Assembly: GCA_016703425.1 (NCBI GenBank)
Contig: JADJCA010000029.1
Span: forward strand, 186,001 to 250,000
Source: Myxococcales bacterium
GTDB taxonomy: Bacteria; Myxococcota_A; Polyangia; Polyangiales; Polyangiaceae
Direction of reading: 5' to 3'
Length of the DNA: 64,000 bases
Under the pieces are notes generated by a model. It did no database searches. It was not told the DNA's origin and worked only from the letters and a program-made list of their open reading frames with translations. The translations under genes and the position numbers were made by a program. Positions 18,656 to 26,545 of this stretch are shown one piece after another (the first letter of the stretch is position 1; every line of letters begins with the position of its first letter).

Positions 18656-18991
18656 CTACCTCGCGAGCGCGATGAGCATCCCTCGCAGGCGATGCGCCGC
18701 CGCGAGGACTTCGTTCGCGCGGCTTTCCGCGATGGCTCCCAACGCGAGAGCCAAGTCGATGGCCGCCACCACCTCGCAGGGGCTGTTGCGAGCGATCGTG
18801 AAGTAGCGCCGGCGCATGCCTGGCGCGTCGTTGGGCAAGCCTTCGCTGAGCTGAAGGAAGGTGCTCACGCTCGCGCGCTCGGCCTGATCCCTCAGCTCGC
18901 GATGCGAAATCTTCGCACTATGCACAGCCATCGCCATCGCCTTCGCGACCGCATAGGCATCAAGTTTCTGAAATGGGAATTGATCCGTCAT
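18656..18991 (-). CDS. Four-helix-bundle protein (23S rRNA intervening-sequence protein / S23 family)
   Basis: A 111-residue, almost entirely helical protein. The opening FPFQKLDAYAVAKAMAMAVH and the central TFLQLSEGLPNDAPGMRRRYFTIARNSPCEVVAAIDLAL match the S23/IVP four-helix-bundle family, related to the Avd accessory protein of diversity-generating retroelements. Family members are often solitary genes; nucleic-acid binding has been shown for some and is assumed for the rest. No reverse transcriptase or variable repeat is nearby. The ATG at 18991 lies inside the left arm of a 21-bp perfect inverted repeat (18984-19047), so translation start would be sequestered if the transcript began upstream of the hairpin. 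The gene is bracketed by hexanucleotide arrays. Confidence 0.85.
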   Translation of the reverse strand: MTDQFPFQKLDAYAVAKAMAMAVHSAKISHRELRDQAERASVSTFLQLSEGLPNDAPGMRRRYFTIARNSPCEVVAAIDLALALGAIAESRANEVLAAAHRLRGMLIALAR

Positions 18992-19047
18992 GTTCGGTCA
19001 CCTCTCAAATCCCGGCCGCAGGCCGGGAGGTGACCGAACATGACGGA
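18984..19047 (-). promoter_or_regulatory. Perfect 21-bp hairpin over the four-helix gene start
   Basis: Bases 18984-19004 (TCCGTCATGTTCGGTCACCTC reads across the start codon) and 19027-19047 are exact reverse complements. The 22-base loop itself contains a second 7-bp stem (CCCGGCC at 19011-19017 with GGCCGGG at 19021-19027). The start codon and probable ribosome site GAGGTGACC lie within the stem. Confidence 0.8.
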
Positions 19048-19097
19048 GCGAGTCCCTTCGAAGCGTTGCCTTGTTGGGCGAAGAAGCTCCTTCCTCT

Positions 19098-19136
19098 GCA
19101 AGCGCAAAGTGCCGCCCTTAGGCGGCACGCGCTTGC
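19098..19136. repeat. Hairpin with AAA bulge, upstream of the four-helix gene
   Basis: GCAAGCGC and GTGCCGCC pair with GGCGGCAC and GCGCTTGC, giving 16 base pairs with one AAA bulge and a CTTA loop. With the hairpin at 18984-19047 it makes a highly structured 150-base segment between the gene and array 3. It has no following U tract, so it is not a standard terminator. Confidence 0.75.
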
Positions 19137-19170
19137 GAGTGAGTCGTCATCGCGAGTGCGCAGGTCGGCA

Positions 19171-19253
19171 AGGTCGAGGTCGGAGGTCGGAGGTCGAGGT
19201 CGAGGTCGAGGTCGAGGTCGAGGTCGAGGTCGAGGTCGAGGTCGAGGTCGAGG
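19171..19253. repeat. GAGGTC hexanucleotide array 3
   Basis: Around 13 units of GAGGTC, starting with imperfect copies (GGAGGTC), ending 16 bases before the stop of the sigma-54 activator gene on the other strand. Confidence 0.9.
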
Positions 19254-19268
19254 CTGAGGCCGCGGCGA

Positions 19269-20855
19269 CTACGCTCCCTCTCCCTCTTCCTCAGCGTCCG
19301 CGCTGAGCCGGTATGCGCTCGACAGGGGGATCCCGATCGCCCGCGCGGCGGCGGCGATGTTGTTGTCGCACGTCAGCATCGCGCTCTTTAGCGCGCGGCG
19401 GCGCTCTTCGAGCTTCGACGAACGCGCGAGCCGCGGCGGGGGCGGGCCCGATGGCGTACCCGCGGGCGTCCCCGATGGCGCACCGCGCTCCGGTACCGCA
19501 GCTCCCACTGGCGGCGCTGACGCGGGCTCCGCGGTGGGCTCGCCGATGCGCCTATGGAGCGCGGCCGTGGGCTCGAGCGAGGGCGACCCCTCGCGCACGT
19601 TCGCCGTCGCGTCTTGCACGACGGCGCTCTTCAGCTCGCGCACGTTGCCGCGCCACGGGCCGCGCAGGCACGCCTCCATGAAGCGGACGGACACGGGCGG
19701 CACGCCCTCGAACTCTTCCAAGAACAGGTGCACCAGGTAGGGAATCTCTTCGCGGCGCTCGCGGAGCGGCGGCAACGTCACCGGGTGCTGGGCGAGGCGG
19801 TACCAAAGATCGGCGCGGAAGCGCCCTGCCTCCACGGCCTTCTCGAGATCGGTGTGCGTGGCGCAAACGAGGGCCACGTCGATGGGCTTCTCGTCGCCGC
19901 CGACGGGCCGGATGGTGCGCTCTTCGAGGACGCGCAGGAGCTTCGGTTGCACCTCGAGCGGCAGCTCGGCGAGCTCGTCTAAGAAGAGCACGCCGCGGTG
20001 CGCTTCCTCGAAGGCGCCGGCGCGATCGCGGTGCGCGCCCGTGTACGCGCCGCGGACGGCGCCGAAGAGCTCGGCCTCGGCGAGGTCCTTTTGGAAGTTG
20101 GCGCAGTTGCGGCGCTTGATGTGCGGGCGCCCGCTCTCGGCGGCGTAGTGCGAGGCGATGATCTCTTTGCCCGCGCCCGTCTCGGCTTGCACGAAGAGCG
20201 TGAAGCCGCGCCGCGCGGCATCGGCGACCTCGGCGCGAATGCGCGCCATGGCGGGACCGATGACGATGCCGTCTTCGAGGAGCGTCGAGCGGAGGTTTGG
20301 CTGAAAGGGACCCGACTGCCAGCCGACGCGATGCAGATCGGGCTCGATGAGAAAGAGGCAGCTCCCGGCGCGCAAGACGCCGCGCTCCGCGAGGGGCGTG
20401 CGCACGGTGCCGTGAATGGGCGCGCCGTTGAGGTACGTGCCATTGCGCCCGCCGCGATCGCGAATGATGAGCGCGTCGCCCTCGACTTGCACGTCGCAGT
20501 GGAGGCGCGACATCGCCGGGTCGTTGGGAAACTCGATGAGCGCCTCGGACGACCGACCGATCTCGTAGGCCGCGGTGGCGCTGGTGAGCGGGCAAGCGCG
20601 AAGCTGCGGCGCGTCCACGGACCACACGAGCAGGAGCCCCGGCACCGCCCGCGGCGCCTCGCGAATGTGCGGCGCGTCGTCCGCGGTCTCGTTCGAGGTG
20701 TCGCCCAGGAACGGCACGCGCGGAGAGGGGCGCCGAGAGCGAGGGTAAAGCGAGGTGGGGGAGGGGAGAAGGGGCGTGATCGACGGTGGCTCTCCACAGG
20801 CCGCGGGGTTGTGAGCTGGAAGAGACGATCCACCGCGGTCGGTCGGTGGGGCCAT
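19269..20855 (-). CDS. Sigma-54-dependent transcriptional activator with FHA sensor domain
   Basis: A protein of up to 528 residues. An FHA phosphothreonine-binding domain occupies about residues 75-170 (IGRSSEALIEFPNDPAMSRLHC, RDRGGRNGTYLNG). The AAA+ domain follows: Walker A AETGAGKE near 224-231, GAYTGA at 269-274 (the sigma-54 contact loop, Tyr instead of the usual Phe), Walker B VLFLDE, and GxxR/arginine-finger region to about 405. After a proline-rich linker comes a Fis-type HTH (LTCDNNIAAAARAIGIPLSSAYRL). FHA activators of this type are typical of myxobacteria and are thought to answer Ser/Thr kinases. The first 60 residues are poorly ordered and the true start may be downstream. No sigma-54 promoter was convincing nearby, so the target is unknown. 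Confidence 0.88.
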   Translation of the reverse strand: MAPPTDRGGSSLPAHNPAACGEPPSITPLLPSPTSLYPRSRRPSPRVPFLGDTSNETADDAPHIREAPRAVPGLLLVWSVDAPQLRACPLTSATAAYEIGRSSEALIEFPNDPAMSRLHCDVQVEGDALIIRDRGGRNGTYLNGAPIHGTVRTPLAERGVLRAGSCLFLIEPDLHRVGWQSGPFQPNLRSTLLEDGIVIGPAMARIRAEVADAARRGFTLFVQAETGAGKEIIASHYAAESGRPHIKRRNCANFQKDLAEAELFGAVRGAYTGAHRDRAGAFEEAHRGVLFLDELAELPLEVQPKLLRVLEERTIRPVGGDEKPIDVALVCATHTDLEKAVEAGRFRADLWYRLAQHPVTLPPLRERREEIPYLVHLFLEEFEGVPPVSVRFMEACLRGPWRGNVRELKSAVVQDATANVREGSPSLEPTAALHRRIGEPTAEPASAPPVGAAVPERGAPSGTPAGTPSGPPPPRLARSSKLEERRRALKSAMLTCDNNIAAAARAIGIPLSSAYRLSADAEEEGEGA

Positions 20856-20880
20856 GGCCCCTGCGCACGCTGCCTACCGG

Positions 20881-21483
20881 TCAAGGGCGCGCGATGCCGA
20901 CGGCCTCTTCGAGCTTCGCGAGGCGCGCCTCGAAGGCGGCCACTTCCGGGGAATTGGGGACGTGGTACGCCGCGCGGAGCCCCTCGAGTTCGGCGCGAAG
21001 GCTGGCCAGTGCGCTGCCGTGTTGGCCGAGGGCGCCCGAGTGCCTCCTCGTAACGGCTTCGACGTCTTTGAGCCGGTCGTCCGCCTTCTGCTCGCCTTCT
21101 GCGATCTGTCGCTTGAGGCTGTCCTCGATGGTCGACTCGCGCTCGCCCGTTGCGCGGAAAATGGGGCGCATGCTCTCGAGCTGCGCCCCGAGGCCATGCA
21201 TGGTGTCGAGCAGCGTGTCGCGTATGCCATGCATTTCGGAGCGCAGCTCGTCGCGCATGCCGTGCATTTCAGTGCGCAGGTCGTCGCGCATGCCATGCAT
21301 TTCGGTACGCAGGTCGTCGCGTATGCCATTCATTTCAACGCGCAGCGTATGGACGTCGGCGCGAAGCGTGTCGACATCGCCGCGCACCGCGTGGACGTCG
21401 TCGCGAAGCGTGTGAACGTCGTCGCGCAGCGCGTGGACGTCGGCCTTCGTTGCGAATGAGGTTTCGGGGGATGCCTTCGACAT
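20881..21483 (-). CDS. Coiled-coil heptad-repeat protein
   Basis: The ATG at 21483 (MSKASPETSFATKADVHALR) starts a 200-residue protein. Residues 12-95 are near-perfect seven-residue repeats of the form DDVHTLR, RTEMHGM, RDDL, predicted to be a long parallel coiled coil; residues 110-195 form a second one (ASLRAELEGLRAAY, FEARLAKLEEAVG). Similar proteins with TKADV-type starts occur widely as small unlinked genes or in phage/toxin modules; none has a firm function. It ends 26 bases from the start of the activator gene on the same strand, so is downstream of the DUF1835 gene and upstream of the activator. Confidence 0.7.
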   Translation of the reverse strand: MSKASPETSFATKADVHALRDDVHTLRDDVHAVRGDVDTLRADVHTLRVEMNGIRDDLRTEMHGMRDDLRTEMHGMRDELRSEMHGIRDTLLDTMHGLGAQLESMRPIFRATGERESTIEDSLKRQIAEGEQKADDRLKDVEAVTRRHSGALGQHGSALASLRAELEGLRAAYHVPNSPEVAAFEARLAKLEEAVGIARP

Positions 21484-21601
21484 CCCCGCCTTGGTTGCAC
21501 GCGCCAGGCCAGGCGGCAATCCACCGGTCGCTCGATGTTTTCCACATGCGACGGGTGGCCACGGACAGAAGCGGACGTCCCGCGGCCGGGTGGCGCCAGT
21601 C

Positions 21602-22378
21602 CTATCCCCCCGAGCGAAGCTCTCCGGGCAAGCCGAGCTTCTCGTTCGTGCCCCGCCCCGCGAGGAGGCCGGCCTCGAGCAGTCGGCGGACTCGCCAGAT
21701 GAGAAAGAGATCGCCAACGGGCAGATCAGCCAGCACGAGCCCAAGGACGTGCGTACTCCCGGTCCAATCGACGCAGGCCGCGCGGAGGCTCGCATCGTGC
21801 ACATCGACCGCGAGAGGGACGATGCGGCCCTGGCGCAGGTCACGTAGGCAGCCGGGATGCGCGACGATTCGTTGCCAGCGCCGCGCGCGCGCATGAACAT
21901 CGTGGATCCGACGCCGGTGTTGCCAGGCTCCCATCACCTCGCCGCCGGAGAGCGCGACGGAGCGATAGAACGAGGGCAGCGCACGGCGCGGACCGCCGCC
22001 GCCCAGGTGAACCTCGAACGCGCGCCTTGGATGGGCTCGCAAGTGGAAGCAGGTGCGGAGCATCACCAAGTGCTCGCCCGGATGCGGGCCGTGCCACACG
22101 ACGACCGGCCGCGGGTCTGCGCGGAGCCTCGCCCATAGCGCCGAGTCATCGAGCGACGTCTCCGCTGCGAACGTCTGCCAAGCGGGAACGCCAGCGCTGA
22201 GCATCTGCCACCACGCGTCGCGTTGCTTCGCGCCGTGGTCGACGTCGGCCAGCGGGCCGACCTGCAGCCCATCCCGCAAGTCCACGACCTCGTCGTCTCG
22301 CCCTAGCTCGCCGAGGGCCTTCCGAACGTGCCCGCCGGCCATGGTGGAGGCGGCGATGTGGAGGAAGGAGAGGGGCAT
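21602..22378 (-). CDS. DUF1835/DUF3658 domain protein
   Basis: A 258-residue protein. The N-terminus (LHIAASTMAGGHVRKALGEL, VVDLRDGLQVGPLADVD) follows the DUF1835 pattern, in which a short Rossmann-like unit is followed by a conserved D-x-L-x-x-G-P. The C-terminus (residues about 170-250: LRDLRQGRIVPLAVDVHDA, VGDLFLIWRVRRLLEAGLL) has the DUF3658 winged-helix-like pattern. The pair of domains is usual for the family. Function is unknown. There is no signal peptide. The 293 bases upstream (22379-22671) hold no gene I can support and presumably carry the promoters of this gene and of hsdR. Confidence 0.75.
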   Translation of the reverse strand: MPLSFLHIAASTMAGGHVRKALGELGRDDEVVDLRDGLQVGPLADVDHGAKQRDAWWQMLSAGVPAWQTFAAETSLDDSALWARLRADPRPVVVWHGPHPGEHLVMLRTCFHLRAHPRRAFEVHLGGGGPRRALPSFYRSVALSGGEVMGAWQHRRRIHDVHARARRWQRIVAHPGCLRDLRQGRIVPLAVDVHDASLRAACVDWTGSTHVLGLVLADLPVGDLFLIWRVRRLLEAGLLAGRGTNEKLGLPGELRSGG

Positions 22379-22671
22379 GGAGAAGGGGGGAGGTTGCAGC
22401 AGTTGCCTGGCAGTGAACCGCTCAAGCCGGCAGAAGTCGAGGCTGGACGTTGTCCAGGGGCCGCGCCGGGTTGTTCGAATTTCGCAAGGTGTGCTTCGAT
22501 GCCGCGAGTCGCGACGCCGGCCCGCCGATGCGCGGCCGGTTCTCGATCCATCCGTGAAGTCCCGCCCTGCGTCGCTTGCACCGAAGGTGCGCGAACGCCT
22601 CTTTGAGAGCGCTCCCTTACCTCTCTCGCGTGTCTCGCCGGGGCGTTTCTTTCCCTGTACCCTCGGCTGGC

Positions 22672-25074
22672 GTGGACAAGAGGGGGCTTTCCGAGCGCGA
22701 CATCTGCACGAAGTTCATCACGCCGGCGATCGCCAAGGCGGGGTGGGACGTGCACACGCAGATCCGTGAGAACGTCTACCTGACGAAGGGGCGCGTCATC
22801 GTCCGTGGCAAGCTCGTGAGCCGTGGAGTGGCGAAGTTCGCCGACTACGTCCTGTACGCACAGCCGAACGCCAACATCCCGCTCGCCATCCTCGAGGCCA
22901 AGGACAACAACCACGGCGTCGGCGACGGGATGCAGCAGGGGCTCGGTTACGCCGAGATGCTGGACGTCCCGTTCGTGTTCTCGTCGAACGGTGACGGGTT
23001 CGTGCTCCACGACCGGACCGGACGAGCCGCCAAGGTCGAGCAGCATCTCTCCCTCGACGAGTTCCCCTCGCCGGACGAGCTCTGGCGCCGATACACGGCG
23101 TGGAAGAACCTGACCCCGGCGGTCGAGGCCATCGTCACGCAGGACTACTACTCCGACGGGAGCGGCAAGAGCCCGCGCTACTACCAGGTCAACGCGATCA
23201 ACCGCGTCATCGAGGCGGTCGCGAAGGGGCAGAACCGCGTCCTCCTCGTCATGGCCACGGGGACCGGCAAGACCATGACGGCGTTCCAGATCATCTGGAG
23301 GCTGTGGAAGGCCGGTGTGAAGAAGCGGATTCTGTTCCTCGCCGACCGGAACATCTTGGTCGATCAGACCAAGACGAACGACTTCAAGCCGTTCGCCGGG
23401 GCGATGACCAAGATCACGAACCGCAAGGTCGACAAGAGCTTCGAGATCTACCTCGCGCTCTACCAGGCCATCTCCGGCACGGACGAAGAGAGCGACCTTT
23501 TTAGGCAGTTCTCTCCCGACTTCTTCGACCTCATCATCGTGGACGAGTGTCACCGCGGCAGCGCCAGCGACAACTCGGCGTGGCGGTCGGTCCTCGACTA
23601 CTTCTCGGCTGCCACCCAGGTCGGGCTCACGGCGACGCCCAAGGAGACAGCCGACGTCTCGACGACGCACTACTTCGGCGAGCCCGTCTACACGTACTCG
23701 TTGAAGCAGGGCATCGAGGACGGCTTCCTCGCCCCGTACAAGGTCGTCCGCATCGACCTCGACAAGGACGTCGCCGGGTGGCGGCCCGAGAAGGGCAAGC
23801 GCGACAAGTTCGGCGAGGAGATCGAGGACCGCGTCTACAACCAGCGCGACTTCGACCGGACCATGGTCCTGGAGAAGCGAACCGAGCTTGTCGCCAAGAA
23901 GGTGACCCAGTTCCTCACGGAGACGAGCCGCTACGACAAGACCATCGTGTTCTGCGAGGACATCGACCACGCCGAGCGCATGCGCGTCGCCCTGGTGAAC
24001 GCCAACCCGGATCTCTCCGCCCAGAACCGCAAGTACATCATGCGCATCACCGGGGACAACCCGGAGGGCAAGCGGGAACTGGACAACTTCATCCACCCGG
24101 AGGAGCGCTACCCGGTCATCGTCACGACCTCGAAGCTCATGACCACGGGCGTCGACTGCAAAACCTGCAAGGTCATCGTCCTCGACCAGACCATTCGATC
24201 GATGACCGAGTTCAAGCAGATCATCGGTCGGGGCACGCGCATCGAAGAGGACTTCGGGAAGCTGTACTTCACGATTCTGGACTTCCGCAAAGCGACCGAG
24301 TTGTTCGCTGACCCCGACTTCGATGGGGACCCAGTCCAGATCTACAACCCGCAGGGCAGCGACTCGATTGCGCCCCCTGACGACCTTCCGGCGGAGCGCC
24401 AGGACGGGCAGGGTCCGCTCGAGCCCGGGGCACACGAGGGCGGCCTCGATGGCCCCGGTGCGCCATCTGAAGACGGCGGCGGTGACGGCGCGGGCGAGGC
24501 AGGGGGGAAGCGCATCAAGTACGTCGTCGCGGACGTCCCGGTCTACGTCGTCGCCGAGCGGGTCCAGTACTACGGCAAGGACGGGAAGCTCATCACCGAG
24601 TCCCTTCGGGACTACTCACGGAACGCCATCCGCGAGAAGTACGCGAGCCTCGACTCGTTCCTGAAGACCTGGAAGAAGAGCGACCGCAAGCAGGCCATCC
24701 TCAAGGAGCTCGAGGAGCAAGGCGTCTTCTTCGAGGAGCTTGCTAAGGAGGTCGGCAAGGACCTCTCGGCCTTCGACCTCGTCTGCCACGTCGCGTTCGA
24801 CCAGCCGACCCTCACGCGCAAGGAGAGGGCGAACAACGTCCGGAAGCGGAACTACTTCACCAAGTACGGCGACGCGGCGCGGGCGGTCCTCGAGGCCCTC
24901 CTCGATAAGTTCGCTAACGAGGACGTGGACGACATCGAGAACATCGGGGTCCTGAAGGTCCAGCCGCTCACCACCCTCGGGACCCCCGTCGAGATCATCC
25001 AGCGGTTCGGCGGCAAGGACGACTACCTCAGGGCCGTCCGTGACCTCGAAGACGAACTGTTCAACGCCTCCTGA
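22672..25074 (+). CDS. hsdR: Type I restriction enzyme, R subunit
   Basis: I choose the GTG at 22672 (VDKRGLSERDICTKF), giving 800 residues. The N-terminal nuclease has the PD-(D/E)xK residues D58 (KFADYVLY), E75 and K77 (AILEAKDNN). The SF2 translocase follows: Walker A MATGTGKT at 194-201, DECH at 291-294, LTATP, and VTTSKLMTTGVDCKT with QIIGRGTRIEEDFG. After a low-complexity Gly/Asp/Glu linker near residue 590 comes the helical C-terminus that docks on the methylase. HsdR cuts unmodified DNA after ATP-driven translocation. hsdM begins 19 bases later and hsdS overlaps hsdM, so the full complex can be made. The shorter size resembles EcoKI-like rather than EcoR124 R subunits. Confidence 0.95.
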   Translation: MDKRGLSERDICTKFITPAIAKAGWDVHTQIRENVYLTKGRVIVRGKLVSRGVAKFADYVLYAQPNANIPLAILEAKDNNHGVGDGMQQGLGYAEMLDVPFVFSSNGDGFVLHDRTGRAAKVEQHLSLDEFPSPDELWRRYTAWKNLTPAVEAIVTQDYYSDGSGKSPRYYQVNAINRVIEAVAKGQNRVLLVMATGTGKTMTAFQIIWRLWKAGVKKRILFLADRNILVDQTKTNDFKPFAGAMTKITNRKVDKSFEIYLALYQAISGTDEESDLFRQFSPDFFDLIIVDECHRGSASDNSAWRSVLDYFSAATQVGLTATPKETADVSTTHYFGEPVYTYSLKQGIEDGFLAPYKVVRIDLDKDVAGWRPEKGKRDKFGEEIEDRVYNQRDFDRTMVLEKRTELVAKKVTQFLTETSRYDKTIVFCEDIDHAERMRVALVNANPDLSAQNRKYIMRITGDNPEGKRELDNFIHPEERYPVIVTTSKLMTTGVDCKTCKVIVLDQTIRSMTEFKQIIGRGTRIEEDFGKLYFTILDFRKATELFADPDFDGDPVQIYNPQGSDSIAPPDDLPAERQDGQGPLEPGAHEGGLDGPGAPSEDGGGDGAGEAGGKRIKYVVADVPVYVVAERVQYYGKDGKLITESLRDYSRNAIREKYASLDSFLKTWKKSDRKQAILKELEEQGVFFEELAKEVGKDLSAFDLVCHVAFDQPTLTRKERANNVRKRNYFTKYGDAARAVLEALLDKFANEDVDDIENIGVLKVQPLTTLGTPVEIIQRFGGKDDYLRAVRDLEDELFNAS

Positions 25075-25093
25075 CCTTCACTAGAAGAACCCC

Positions 25094-26545
25094 ATGGCCA
25101 TCGGCACGACGATCAAGATCATCCAGGACATCATGCGCAAGGACGCGGGTGTCGACGGCGACGCTCAGCGCATCAGCCAGCTCGTGTGGATGATCTTCCT
25201 GAAGGTCTTCGACGACCACGAGTCGCAGAAGGAGATGCTCGAGGACAACTATAAATCCCCCATCCCCGTGCGCCTTCGCTGGCGCTCATGGGCCAAGGAT
25301 GCCGAGGGCATCACGGGGGACGAGCTCCTCGACTTCGTGAACAACGATCTCTTCAAAACGCTGAAGGAGCTCCCGACCACCGGAAAGAACGCCGCCATCG
25401 CCGGGGTGGTCCGCGGCGTCTTCGAGGACGCCTTCAACTACATGAAGTCCGGGACCCTGGTCCGGCAGGTCATCAACAAGCTGAACGAGGTGGACTTCAA
25501 CAAGAAGGCCGACCGTCACGAGTTCGGCGACATCTACGAGAAGCTCCTCTCGGACCTTCAGAACGCTGGGAACGCGGGCGAGTTCTACACGCCGCGAGCC
25601 GTGACGCAGTTCATCGTGGACCAGGTCGACCCGAAGCTAGGGGAGACCATCCTCGACCCGGCCTGCGGCACCGGCGGGTTCCTCACCTGCGCCATCGAGC
25701 ACGTCCGAAAGAAGTACGTGAAGGATGCCGACGGCGAGGAGACGCTCCAGGCGAGTATCCGCGGAGTCGAGAAGAAGCCGCTGCCGCACCTCCTTTGCGT
25801 GACGAACATGATGTTCCACGGCATCGAGGTTCCGTCGAACATCCGTCACGACAACACGCTCGCCCGCCCTCTACGCGATTACGGGCCGAAGGACCGCGTG
25901 GACGTGATCATCACGAACCCGCCCTTCGGCGGCATGGAGGAGGACGGCATCGAGAACAACTTCCCGGCGACCTTCCGGACGCGGGAGACCGCGGACCTAT
26001 TCTTGGTCCTGCTGCTGACTCTGTTGAAGCCGGATGGGCGGGCTGCCCTCGTTCTTCCCGATGGCACGCTCTTCGGGGAGGGCATCAAGACGCGCATCAA
26101 GGAGAAGCTGCTCGAAGACTGCAACCTCCACACGATCGTGCGGCTCCCGAAGGGGGTCTTCGCGCCGTACACGAGCATCAAGACCAACTTGCTCTTCTTC
26201 ACGAAGGGCGAGCCGACGAAGGACGTGTGGTTCTACGAGCACCCGTACCCCGCGGGCGCGAAGAGCTATTCGAAGACCAAGCCGATGCGCATTGAGGAGT
26301 TCGCCCCCGAGAAAAGGTGGTGGACGAAGCGCAAGGAGAACGACCAAGCGTGGAAGGTCTCCATCGCCGACATCAAGGCGCGCGGGTACAACCTCGACAT
26401 CAAGAACCCGCGCGCCGTCGATGACGGCCCGGGCGACGCGGACGAACTCCTTCGCCAGTTCAAGGAAGCCGCCGCAGATGCCGCGAGGATCCGAGACCAA
26501 CTCCGCGACGAACTCCGCGCCGCACTCGAAGGGGCGCGGCGATGA
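25094..26545 (+). CDS. hsdM: Type I restriction-modification methyltransferase, M subunit
   Basis: A 483-residue N6-adenine methyltransferase. The helical N-terminus (MAIGTTIKIIQDIMRKDAGV) is followed by the SAM-binding motif I DPACGTGGF at residues 188-196 and the catalytic NPPF at 275-278. The C-terminus (about residue 440 on) is a charged helix expected to contact HsdS. It methylates adenine in the sequence chosen by HsdS and is also a core part of the restriction complex. The stop codon overlaps the hsdS start (ATGA at 26542-26545), indicating translational coupling. No missing motif. Confidence 0.96.
   Translation: MAIGTTIKIIQDIMRKDAGVDGDAQRISQLVWMIFLKVFDDHESQKEMLEDNYKSPIPVRLRWRSWAKDAEGITGDELLDFVNNDLFKTLKELPTTGKNAAIAGVVRGVFEDAFNYMKSGTLVRQVINKLNEVDFNKKADRHEFGDIYEKLLSDLQNAGNAGEFYTPRAVTQFIVDQVDPKLGETILDPACGTGGFLTCAIEHVRKKYVKDADGEETLQASIRGVEKKPLPHLLCVTNMMFHGIEVPSNIRHDNTLARPLRDYGPKDRVDVIITNPPFGGMEEDGIENNFPATFRTRETADLFLVLLLTLLKPDGRAALVLPDGTLFGEGIKTRIKEKLLEDCNLHTIVRLPKGVFAPYTSIKTNLLFFTKGEPTKDVWFYEHPYPAGAKSYSKTKPMRIEEFAPEKRWWTKRKENDQAWKVSIADIKARGYNLDIKNPRAVDDGPGDADELLRQFKEAAADAARIRDQLRDELRAALEGARR

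Noticed and set aside
18656..19136. A diversity-generating retroelement, because of the Avd-like four-helix protein
   Set aside because: No reverse transcriptase, template repeat or variable repeat is found in the window.
18139..19260. A CRISPR array, suggested by the regular short repeats
   Set aside because: The repeats are 6-bp units without spacers, no cas genes are present, and the larger inverted repeats occur once each.
22303..24435. A 710-codon reverse open frame across hsdR
   Set aside because: Antisense to a fully conserved restriction subunit; composition is typical of GC-rich shadow frames.
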